Part shown: positions 27,662-35,111 of the stretch, piece after piece | Numbering within the stretch: position 1 is the first letter of the stretch | Layout of the letters: every line of letters starts with the position of its first letter | Origin: Thorsellia kenyensis | GTDB lineage: Bacteria; Pseudomonadota; Gammaproteobacteria; Enterobacterales; Thorselliaceae | Assembly (NCBI RefSeq): GCF_042432445.1 | Contig: NZ_JBHLXE010000076.1 | Coordinates: 26,315 to 90,314, forward strand | DNA: 64,000 nucleotides | Direction of reading: 5' to 3' | Notes under the pieces: generated by a model | The model's database searches: none | Seen by the model: only the letters and a program-made list of their open reading frames with translations | Told to the model about the DNA's origin: nothing | Position numbers and translations under genes: made by a program

Positions 27662-27853
27662 TCAAGAGGAGAATAATGCCTCATTGCTGTTAATTAACGT
27701 TTCTATTTCTTTATCAACTTTAATATGAATGTTATGATCAATTTTTATATTCAAATCGATGATAATAGGTTTATCGGGTGTTACCACTTCAATTCTAGGG
27801 GTGCAGCCTAAGACAATAAAAGTCATTGGTAAAAAAAAGGCTAGAAAACGCAT
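27662..27853 (-). CDS. ynbE: YnbE family outer-membrane lipoprotein
   Basis: A 63-residue lipoprotein with lipobox VLGC (Cys17) directly followed by TPRIEV, as in E. coli YnbE. The mature part IDLNIKIDHNIHIKVDKEIETL matches the family strand pattern. YnbE forms a beta-stacked outer-membrane end of the intermembrane bridge built by YdbH. ydbL is the next gene, but ydbH, which precedes ynbE in E. coli, is not here: the upstream gene is divergent mltA. Confidence 0.93.
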   Translation of the reverse strand: MRFLAFFLPMTFIVLGCTPRIEVVTPDKPIIIDLNIKIDHNIHIKVDKEIETLINSNEALFSS

Positions 27854-28104
27854 CCTAGCTCCTTATATTGCAAATGTTATAAAATGTTAAAATCCTATTA
27901 TAAAGACTAAAAAGGTATTATTCATTACCTATTAGAATTATCTCTTACATTATACCTTATTTTTAGATATTATAGTTTTTTTGCAAAAATAAAAAAAGTA
28001 ATATGTATCTATGCAGCTAATTGCCTAGTTAGTTTTGAACATTTTGCATCAAATATTATTTTTTATTCATCACTACGCAGTCATTTTTTCAATTGGGAAG
28101 CTAT

Positions 28105-29214
28105 ATGATCTTTTTTACTTCACCATTAAGTTTTAATAGGGCAAAAAAAACAGCACTAAATAAGCTTAGATATTTTAACATATGCACAACCGTATTAGCC
28201 CTTTTTGTTCTTGTTGGGTGTACATCCAAGAAGGAGATCACACCAGTCATAAGAGAGGCATACGATTTAAGCATTAATAAAAGTGCTTTTTTTGAGCAGT
28301 TGAGTACTATAGAACAAAATTCAAGTAAGCTCATTACACAAAATAACAAATTATATCAATGTACAAAAGCGTGGGTAGATGCAGGTGCTGATGAGGCTAG
28401 ACTTGCAGAATTTGGATTGATGCTAAATAAACCTTTTGTCACTGAGGCAAATCAGGCCTTGTTTACTGGATATTATTCACCTGTGATAAAAGGGCGCAGA
28501 ACAGCTCAAGGCGATTTTATTTACCCAATATTGTCCAAGCCTAATTTAACTAAAGGTAATATGCCGAGTCGTTCAGAAATTCATGATGGAGCGCTTGATG
28601 GTATGGGACTTGAACTTGCATATACCCAATCAAGAGTAGATAATTTTATTATGGGAGTCCAGGGGAGCGGTTTTATCGATTTTGAAGATGGTAATCCCCC
28701 CGTCTATTTTGGCTACAGTGGGCAGAATGGTCATAAATTCAAAGGAATTGGAAAATATTTAGTTGAACAAGGTGAGCTTACTAAAGAAAATGTCTCATTA
28801 AAAACAATTTATGAATGGATTGAACAGCACAGTGAAGAGGAAGTCTTAGAATTGTTAAATCAAAATCCATCATGGGTGTTCTTTGCACCTAAAAATAATG
28901 ATCATGTAAAAGGGGCAGCGGGCATACCATTAGTGGCACATGGCTCAGTTGCAGCAGATAAATCTATTTTTGATATGGGTGATCTTATCTACGCTAAAGT
29001 GCCCCATGTAGATAATGCTGGTAATTTTACGGGTAAATATAAACCTAGAGTTTATGTTGCCTTAGATGTTGGTGGGGCTATCAAGAATAATCACTTTGAC
29101 ATCTATCATGGACTAGGCGAGAAAGCTGGTTATGAGGCTGGAAATAATAAATATAATGGAAATGCCTATCAATTAGTCTTAAATGAAAATGGTGAATTTT
29201 GTCAATCTTATTGA
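28105..29214 (+). CDS. mltA: Membrane-bound lytic murein transglycosylase A
   Basis: MltA cleaves peptidoglycan glycan strands to 1,6-anhydro-muropeptides from the outer membrane. The 369-residue precursor has a lipobox LVGC with Cys39. The double-psi barrel and 3D domain show FTGYYSPVIKGRRTAQGDFIYPI, DFEDGNPPVYFGYSGQNGHKF and the catalytic region ALDVGGAIKNNHFDIYHGLG with the conserved Asp residues. I choose the ATG at 28105, which has GGGAAG upstream; a TTG at 28093 would add four residues. It is divergent from ynbE. tcdA follows, as it lies near mltA in E. coli. Confidence 0.94.
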   Translation: MIFFTSPLSFNRAKKTALNKLRYFNICTTVLALFVLVGCTSKKEITPVIREAYDLSINKSAFFEQLSTIEQNSSKLITQNNKLYQCTKAWVDAGADEARLAEFGLMLNKPFVTEANQALFTGYYSPVIKGRRTAQGDFIYPILSKPNLTKGNMPSRSEIHDGALDGMGLELAYTQSRVDNFIMGVQGSGFIDFEDGNPPVYFGYSGQNGHKFKGIGKYLVEQGELTKENVSLKTIYEWIEQHSEEEVLELLNQNPSWVFFAPKNNDHVKGAAGIPLVAHGSVAADKSIFDMGDLIYAKVPHVDNAGNFTGKYKPRVYVALDVGGAIKNNHFDIYHGLGEKAGYEAGNNKYNGNAYQLVLNENGEFCQSY

Positions 29215-29344
29215 TGAATATTAAAACATTGAAAGCGCCTCTGTTTTAAAAATACAAAAATTTAACAGATAGAAACGGTTTACTTTAAAAATCGTAAACC
29301 ACCAGTAATTAAAAACGATTAAAATCGAGACTTTGACTAAAACA

Positions 29345-30190
29345 ATGATGAACGATATTGAATCTTTGAAACTTACCCAACCAACTATATTAAATGAACT
29401 ATCAGAAGAGTATTTAAAGCGATTTGGCGGGATAGCAAGGCTTTATGGAAAAGAATCTCTACGGCATTTTGCTCGTGCGCATTTTTGTATTGTGGGTATA
29501 GGTGGTGTAGGTACCTGGATTGCTGAATCGTTTGCTAGAACAGGTATTGGTGAAATTACGCTTATTGATCTTGATGAAATATGCGTTACGAATACCAATC
29601 GGCAAATCCACGCATTAACGTCCACAGTCGGTCAATCGAAAATCGACGTCATGGCAAGGAGAATTTTAGAAATTAATCCTGAATGTAAAGTCCATAAAAT
29701 TGAAGATTTTATTACAGTACAAAATATTCAAAGTCATTTAAGTCAAGAGTTTGACTATATCATAGATGCAATTGATAGCGTCAAAACTAAGGCAGCAATA
29801 GCTGCTTATTGTCGAAGAAACAAGAAAAAATTCTTAATGATTGGCGGTGCCGGAGGCCAAATCGATCCAACTCTTATCGAAGTGGCTGATATAGCTAAGA
29901 CAGTTCAAGATCCACTTGTCTCCAAAGTAAGAAGCCTGTTGAAATCTCAATATGGGGTGAAGTTAAATAATAAAGGCAAATTTGGAATAGATACGGTATA
30001 CTCAAAGGAGCAATTAAGGTACCCAAGCGTAGAGGGTGAAATCTGTTTTGCAAAAAAACAAACTGAGGGGCAATTGAAAATGGATTGCTCTAGTGGATTT
30101 GGTGCGGTGACTATGGTCACAGCATCATTTGGGTTGGTGGCTGCTGCGCATGTCATCAAAAAATTCTTAGCTTCAAAAAATCACCGATAA
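29345..30190 (+). CDS. tcdA: tRNA threonylcarbamoyladenosine dehydratase TcdA
   Basis: TcdA (CsdL) uses ATP to cyclise t6A37 of tRNA to ct6A, and belongs to the E1-like ThiF/MoeB fold. The 281-residue protein has RFGGIARLYG near residue 26, the nucleotide-binding GIGGVG at 51-56, DLDEICVTNTNRQ at 75-87 and DAIDSVKTK. The start is uncertain: two adjacent ATG codons (29345, 29348) lack a well-placed ribosome-binding site, and an upstream TTG at 29333 has GAGA only two bases away. The sulfur-donor genes csdA/csdE next to it in E. coli are absent here. holD follows after two bases. Confidence 0.93.
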   Translation: MMNDIESLKLTQPTILNELSEEYLKRFGGIARLYGKESLRHFARAHFCIVGIGGVGTWIAESFARTGIGEITLIDLDEICVTNTNRQIHALTSTVGQSKIDVMARRILEINPECKVHKIEDFITVQNIQSHLSQEFDYIIDAIDSVKTKAAIAAYCRRNKKKFLMIGGAGGQIDPTLIEVADIAKTVQDPLVSKVRSLLKSQYGVKLNNKGKFGIDTVYSKEQLRYPSVEGEICFAKKQTEGQLKMDCSSGFGAVTMVTASFGLVAAAHVIKKFLASKNHR

Positions 30191-30192
30191 CA

Positions 30193-30690
30193 ATGCCTGC
30201 ACTATTAAGATACCAACAGTCACTAAAAACATTAGGCATTCAAACTTGGTCTATGAAACGTCCTAATGTATTTTTAGGTGAAGTCGCTATTGCGCTTGAA
30301 AATAGTATTCAACTCATTTTTTTAAGTGAGGAAATTATGGATATGAACACCCCATTTTTAAATGATATATTGACCTCACTAAACCTGACACATGCAAATC
30401 TAGCTTACTTTCCTATAAATAAATTATCGCATTTGATTTTACCTATTCAAGAATCTAAGCAGCATCGATTAGTGGTATTATTTAATGATCAACAAAACGA
30501 AGCGGTTGAAGATGATATTGAAGAGTTAATGCTAAAAGGAGAGATCTCCTCTTATATAAATGAGCTAAAACAGTTAAAACAGTGTCATTTGATAGAAACA
30601 AATACATTAAAAACTCTTTATGCATCAACTATGGCTAAAAGAAATTTATGGAGGCAATTGACAAAATATGCCAACAATAAAACCATTTGA
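30193..30690 (+). CDS. holD: DNA polymerase III psi subunit
   Basis: HolD (psi) joins chi to the clamp loader and to SSB during replication. The 165-residue protein is divergent, as the family is, but the N-terminal chi-binding part RYQQSLKTLGIQTWSMKRP fits E. coli LQQLGITQWSLRRP, and LGEVAIAL, INKLSHL and the C-terminal LWRQLTKYANN follow the family pattern. Its position directly before and overlapping rimI is the same as in E. coli and supports the call. It starts 2 bases after tcdA ends and overlaps rimI by 23 bases. Confidence 0.87.
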   Translation: MPALLRYQQSLKTLGIQTWSMKRPNVFLGEVAIALENSIQLIFLSEEIMDMNTPFLNDILTSLNLTHANLAYFPINKLSHLILPIQESKQHRLVVLFNDQQNEAVEDDIEELMLKGEISSYINELKQLKQCHLIETNTLKTLYASTMAKRNLWRQLTKYANNKTI

Positions 30691-31114
30691 TCTCTCTTTA
30701 ATTGAAGAAGCATATAAAATTGAACAGCAAAGTCATTTATTCCCTTGGCCTAAAAATATTTTCGAGTCTAATTTTGGCTTACGCTACGCTAATTTTGTTA
30801 TTTTTAAACAAAATAACTTAGCAGGATTTTGTATTTGCCAAACTGTTGTTGATGAAGCGACATTGTTCAATATAGCGATTAGTCCTGAGATGCAAAGAAA
30901 AGGCTTAGGTGAATTATTACTTTCTCACTTAATCAATGAATTAGAAACTGTAGGCATAAAAACCCTTTGGTTAGAAGTTAGAAAGTCGAATAAAAATGCG
31001 ATAAAATTATATGAAAAAATGGGATTTGCTACAGTAACTCAAAGAGTTGATTATTACCCAACCCATAATGGTAGAGAAGACGCATTAGTAATGGCATTTT
31101 CAATTAGTTTTTAG
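30668..31114 (+). CDS. rimI: Ribosomal protein S18 alanine N-acetyltransferase RimI
   Basis: RimI acetylates the N-terminal alanine of ribosomal protein S18. The 148-residue GNAT protein has IEQQSHLFPWPKNIFESNF at the N-terminus, LFNIAISPEMQRKGLGELLL with the acetyl-CoA loop, TLWLEVRKSNKNAIKLYEKMGF and RVDYYP, all diagnostic of RimI. Its first 23 bases lie inside holD, so translation is coupled. A compact hairpin follows at 31127-31143. Confidence 0.95.
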   Translation: MPTIKPFDLSLIEEAYKIEQQSHLFPWPKNIFESNFGLRYANFVIFKQNNLAGFCICQTVVDEATLFNIAISPEMQRKGLGELLLSHLINELETVGIKTLWLEVRKSNKNAIKLYEKMGFATVTQRVDYYPTHNGREDALVMAFSISF

Positions 31115-31126
31115 CGGATTTTTTTA

Positions 31127-31143
31127 TTATCAGCGTCTGATAA
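31127..31143 (+). terminator. Candidate terminator after rimI
   Basis: TTATCAG, loop CGT, CTGATAA form a perfect 7-bp stem 12 bases past the rimI stop; six T follow after a short gap (31150-31155). Probably the end of the tcdA-holD-rimI transcript. Confidence 0.5.
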
Positions 31144-31160
31144 AACGATTTTTTGGAAAA

Positions 31161-31188
31161 TTTGAGTTATTGAATTTGAGTTATTGAA
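31161..31188. repeat. 14-bp perfect tandem duplication
   Basis: TTTGAGTTATTGAA is duplicated head to tail at 31161-31174 and 31175-31188 in the 347-base spacer before pgk. The rest of that spacer (to 31461) contains the pgk promoter by inference and nothing else I can name. Confidence 0.85.
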
Positions 31189-31461
31189 TTATAGTTTAGC
31201 TCACTTGAAAAAATAATTTCCATGGCAAAATCATGTATAAATACCCATGATAATACGAATATAATGGCTAATTTTTAGTTATTTGTTATTTTTTTTCACT
31301 CAATTTAAGCATAATGAATGCATAAAAAGTAGTTTAGCGCTAAACTCTAAAAAGTGACTATAGTCAAAACAGTGATAGAAATGTGATAAATAAAAAGCCT
31401 ATAGATAGAAAATAACTTATAATAAAGATAGATTTTTCGATAACAATGAAGGAGAAAAAGC

Positions 31462-32628
31462 ATGGCAGTAATTAAAATGAGTGATGTCGATTTAGCAGGT
31501 AAACGTGTCTTAATTCGTGCTGATCTAAATGTTCCTGTAAAAGAGGGAAAAGTGACATCTGATGCCAGAATTCGTGCTGCTTTACCAACGATTGAGGAAG
31601 CACTCAAGAAAGGTGCTAAAGTAATGATAACATCTCATTTGGGACGTCCTACTGAGGGTGAGTATGCAGAAGAATTCTCTTTAGGACCTGTAGCACATTA
31701 TCTTCGAGATAAATTAGATGTGCCTGTTCGTTTAGAAAAAAATTATTTAGATGGACTTGATGATCTTGGCACTAATGAATTAGTCGTTCTGGAAAACGTC
31801 CGTTTTAATAAGGGTGAGAAAAAAGATGATGAAGCATTAGCAAAAAAATATGCTGCTTTATGCGATATTTTTGTTATGGATGCTTTTGGTACAGCTCATA
31901 GAGCACAAGCTTCAACTCATGGTGTGGCTAAATTTGCTCCTGTAGCTTGTGCAGGCCCTTTACTTTCTAATGAGCTTGACGCCTTAGCCAAAGTTTTAGA
32001 TAACCCTGCTCGTCCTATGGTTGCTATTGTTGGTGGCTCTAAAGTATCCACTAAGTTGATTGTACTTGATGCATTATCAAAGGTAGCCGATCAATTGATA
32101 GTAGGTGGTGGTATTGCTAACACATTTATTGCTGCGCAAGGCAATAATGTGGGGAAATCTCTCTATGAAGAAGATCTTGTGCCGGAAGCGAAAAAATTAC
32201 TTGAGGTCTGTGATATTCCTGTTCCTACAGACGTACGTGTAACTAAAGAATTTTCGGAAACAGCGGAAGCAACCCTCAAACCTGCATCACAAATTCAGGA
32301 CGACGAACAGAGTCTTGACATGGGCGATGAAACAGCTAACCGCATTGCTAAAATCATACTTGATGCTAAGACAATTCTTTGGAATGGTCCTGTTGGTGTT
32401 TTTGAATTCCCTAATTTCCGTAAAGGGACTGAAATTATAGCGAATGCTATAGCTCAAAGCGAAGGATTTTCTGTCGCAGGGGGCGGTGATACGCTAGCTG
32501 CTATCGATTTATTTGGTATTGAAGATAAAATTTCATATATATCAACTGGCGGTGGCGCATTCTTAGAATTTGTTGAAGGAAAAAAACTCCCCGCTGTGGC
32601 TATTTTAGAAGAGAGAGCTCGCGGTTAA
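31462..32628 (+). CDS. pgk: Phosphoglycerate kinase
   Basis: Pgk transfers phosphate between 1,3-bisphosphoglycerate and ADP in glycolysis and gluconeogenesis. The 388-residue protein begins MAVIKMSDVDLAGKRVLIRADLNVP, has SHLGRPTEGEY, the hinge region GGSKVSTK, and GGGDTLAAI and STGGGAFLEFVEG in the nucleotide domain. GAAGGAG lies 7 bases before the ATG. fbaA follows after 71 bases, the same pair as in E. coli. Codon choice is the most biased in the window, as expected for a highly expressed gene. Confidence 0.98.
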   Translation: MAVIKMSDVDLAGKRVLIRADLNVPVKEGKVTSDARIRAALPTIEEALKKGAKVMITSHLGRPTEGEYAEEFSLGPVAHYLRDKLDVPVRLEKNYLDGLDDLGTNELVVLENVRFNKGEKKDDEALAKKYAALCDIFVMDAFGTAHRAQASTHGVAKFAPVACAGPLLSNELDALAKVLDNPARPMVAIVGGSKVSTKLIVLDALSKVADQLIVGGGIANTFIAAQGNNVGKSLYEEDLVPEAKKLLEVCDIPVPTDVRVTKEFSETAEATLKPASQIQDDEQSLDMGDETANRIAKIILDAKTILWNGPVGVFEFPNFRKGTEIIANAIAQSEGFSVAGGGDTLAAIDLFGIEDKISYISTGGGAFLEFVEGKKLPAVAILEERARG

Positions 32629-32699
32629 TTGTTTTAGAATGATGAATAAATTAATCTGCACTATTTTTAATTTATTTACCTAACCAAAAGGAAAATACT

Positions 32700-33776
32700 A
32701 TGTCTAAAGTTTTTGATTTCGTTAAACCAGGTGTTGTGTTTGGTGATGATGTACAGAAGATTTTTGAAGTTGCTAAAGAAAATAAGTTTGCGCTACCAGC
32801 GGTAAACTGTGTGGGTACCGATTCAATTAATGCTGTTCTTGAAGCCGCAGCTAAAGTACGTGCACCAGTTGTTGTACAATTTTCAAATGGTGGCGGTCAA
32901 TTTATTGCGGGCAAAGGATTTAAAGGTGATGGTCAAGCAGCAGCAATTGCAGGTTCTGTTGTTGGTGCTTTGCATGTTCATCACATGGCTGAGCTTTATG
33001 GTGTGCCTGTAATATTACATACAGATCACTGTGCCAGAAAATTATTGCCATGGATAGATGGATTATTAGATGCAAGTGAAAAGCATTTTGAAAAAACAGG
33101 CAAACCGCTTTTCTCTTCACATATGATAGATTTATCTGAAGAGTCTCTTGAAGAAAATATCGCTACCTGTGCTAAATATTTAGAGCGCATGTGTAAAATG
33201 GGCATGACTCTTGAAATTGAATTAGGCATGACTGGCGGGGAAGAAGATGGCGTAGATAACTCAGATGTTTGCCAATCTGAATTATACACACAGCCTAAAG
33301 ATGTTGCTTATGCCTATGAAAAATTAATCGCTGTAAGTCACCGTTTTACCATCGCAGCTTCTTTTGGTAACGTACATGGTGTTTATAAGCCTGGTAATGT
33401 AGTCTTAACGCCAACAATTTTACGTGATTCCCAAGCATATGTTTCCGAAAAATTCAATCTGCCCCACAACTCATTAAATTTTGTATTCCATGGTGGTTCT
33501 GGTTCAAGTGCAGCTGAAATTGAAGAATCAGTAAGTTATGGAGTTATCAAGATGAATATTGATACAGATACTCAATGGGCAACTTGGGACGGTGTAAAAA
33601 ACTACTACAAGAAGAATGAAGCTTACTTACAAGGCCAATTAGGTAACCCTGAAGGTGCTGATAAACCAAATAAAAAATATTACGATCCACGTGTTTGGTT
33701 AAGAGAAGGTCAAACTTCAATGGTAGAACGTTTGGTTCAGGCATTTAAAGAGTTAAATGCTGTCGACGTACTATAG
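32700..33776 (+). CDS. fbaA: Class II fructose-bisphosphate aldolase
   Basis: FbaA cleaves fructose-1,6-bisphosphate to two triose phosphates with zinc. The 358-residue protein is a close match to E. coli FbaA: SKVFDFVKPGVVFGDDVQKIF, the catalytic ILHTDHCARKLLPW with Asp and zinc His, ELGMTGGEEDGVDNS, FGNVHGVYKPGN and FHGGSGSSAAEI. It is cotranscribed with pgk, and its reverse gluconeogenic partner fbp is at 44003-44995. A terminator follows. Confidence 0.98.
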   Translation: MSKVFDFVKPGVVFGDDVQKIFEVAKENKFALPAVNCVGTDSINAVLEAAAKVRAPVVVQFSNGGGQFIAGKGFKGDGQAAAIAGSVVGALHVHHMAELYGVPVILHTDHCARKLLPWIDGLLDASEKHFEKTGKPLFSSHMIDLSEESLEENIATCAKYLERMCKMGMTLEIELGMTGGEEDGVDNSDVCQSELYTQPKDVAYAYEKLIAVSHRFTIAASFGNVHGVYKPGNVVLTPTILRDSQAYVSEKFNLPHNSLNFVFHGGSGSSAAEIEESVSYGVIKMNIDTDTQWATWDGVKNYYKKNEAYLQGQLGNPEGADKPNKKYYDPRVWLREGQTSMVERLVQAFKELNAVDVL

Positions 33777-33797
33777 TTAATCGGACTGAATTAATTA

Positions 33798-33828
33798 TTG
33801 AGGGGTAAGTTACCAAACTGCCCCTCAA
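33798..33828 (+). terminator. Terminator after fbaA
   Basis: TTGAGGGG (33798-33805) pairs with CCCCTCAA (33821-33828); an inner AGTT/AACT pair extends the stem. It lies about 20 bases past the fbaA stop and is followed by AAATTTAACACTTTT, a weak T tract. Confidence 0.65.
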
Positions 33829-34239
33829 ATTTAACACTTTTATCTATCATATTTTATACCTACTGCGATTTCCACCCTTGTTTTAGCTTTGTGGATTCTT
33901 ATAGTCTACAGCCTCAGATTAAATATTTTTTTAAGGTAAAATCTAATTAGCCAAGATTTTATTTTTAAAAGCATCTAACAAATTTCAATTGAATTAATTC
34001 ATCCGCTAATGCATATTATTTTTGCCAATATCGAACTCACATTTCTGACAAGCTAAATATTTCACTAGATGAGCAATATTAAATTTCTCTTTAGGTATGA
34101 GTAAAATTATTTGCAATTGTATACACAAAAAAAATATTTTTTTTCGAAGATTAGGAATATAATTTTTCTGAAACTAAATTAAATAATTTTTTTCGAATTT
34201 AGTTGTGGCTACTATTTACATCCAATTTAGGATAAAAAA
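33829..34239. other. Intergenic region before the carbonic anhydrase gene
   Basis: About 410 AT-rich bases. A striking A8-TA-T8 palindrome sits at 34127-34144, about 95 bases before the start codon. A minus-strand open stretch of some 37 codons ending at 34006 has one Cys pair but no start context and no recognisable family, so I do not call it. No RNA gene seen. Confidence 0.45.
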
Positions 34240-35028
34240 ATGAAATTAAGACACACAAGAAATACCTTTTTAGTTACAGTACTTATGTCAACTCCATTAC
34301 TTTCTATGGCTGCTGACAATCCGCATGCACCGCATACTCACAATAATTTACATTGGGGATACTCAGGTGAAGCTGGCCCTCAGCATTGGGCGGAGTTAGA
34401 TGAGTCATATTTGCTATGTAAAACGGGTAAAGAGCAATCACCAATTGATATAAAAAGCAGCAAAATGATCAAAAAAATGGGGCTTTCGTTTGATTATCAA
34501 CCAGCAAAGATTGATTTCATTAATAATGGCCATACAGTGCAAGCTAATCTTGTTGACAGTAAAAATAAAATTGTGCTTGATAATAAAGACTTTCAATTGC
34601 TTCAGTTCCATCTGCATACCCCAAGTGAAGAAGCTATAGATGGTAAGCATTCAGACATGGTGATCCATTTTGTTCACAGCAGTGAAGATAAGACACTTGC
34701 TGTGGTAGGTTTATTATTTGATTTGGGAGAAGAAAATCCAACGTTAAATGCTTTAATTGATGCATTACCTGCCAAACCGGGTGATGCAAACACGCTACCG
34801 ACCCCTTTTGATATTAATGCTTTATTACCTGTTGATAAAGACTATTATTCATTTATGGGATCGCTGACAACTCCTCCATGCACTGAGGGTGTTCATTGGC
34901 AGGTATTAAAAGAACATGTGAAAATATCACAAGGTCAATTAGATAAAATTAAAGCCATTATTTCAGAAAATGCAAGGCCAATACAACCATTAAATGAAAG
35001 AAAAATTGAAGATATTGATAATGGCTAG
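34240..35028 (+). CDS. Periplasmic alpha-type carbonic anhydrase
   Basis: Reversible hydration of CO2 to bicarbonate. The 262-residue precursor has a signal peptide (about 25 residues, ending SMAADN), so the enzyme is periplasmic. The mature part is a full alpha-class domain: HWGYSGEAGPQHW, EQSPIDI, the zinc ligands His124, His126 and His143 in QFHLHTPSEE and HFVH, and TTPPCTEGVHW. Cys60 and the Cys of TPPC form the usual disulfide. An AGGA site precedes the ATG. It stands alone, in a spacer-bounded unit, convergent with tonB. Confidence 0.95.
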   Translation: MKLRHTRNTFLVTVLMSTPLLSMAADNPHAPHTHNNLHWGYSGEAGPQHWAELDESYLLCKTGKEQSPIDIKSSKMIKKMGLSFDYQPAKIDFINNGHTVQANLVDSKNKIVLDNKDFQLLQFHLHTPSEEAIDGKHSDMVIHFVHSSEDKTLAVVGLLFDLGEENPTLNALIDALPAKPGDANTLPTPFDINALLPVDKDYYSFMGSLTTPPCTEGVHWQVLKEHVKISQGQLDKIKAIISENARPIQPLNERKIEDIDNG

Positions 35029-35111
35029 TGCTTATTACTTCAACTTTTAATCAGGTTAAAGCTATAAATAATAGATTTTGAACGGGTACCCTAGAGGTAT
35101 CTGTTTGTAAA

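Noticed and set aside
34006..34116. Short minus-strand open stretch with a Cys pair before the carbonic anhydrase gene
   Set aside because: No start codon context, no ribosome-binding site and no recognisable family; likely chance.
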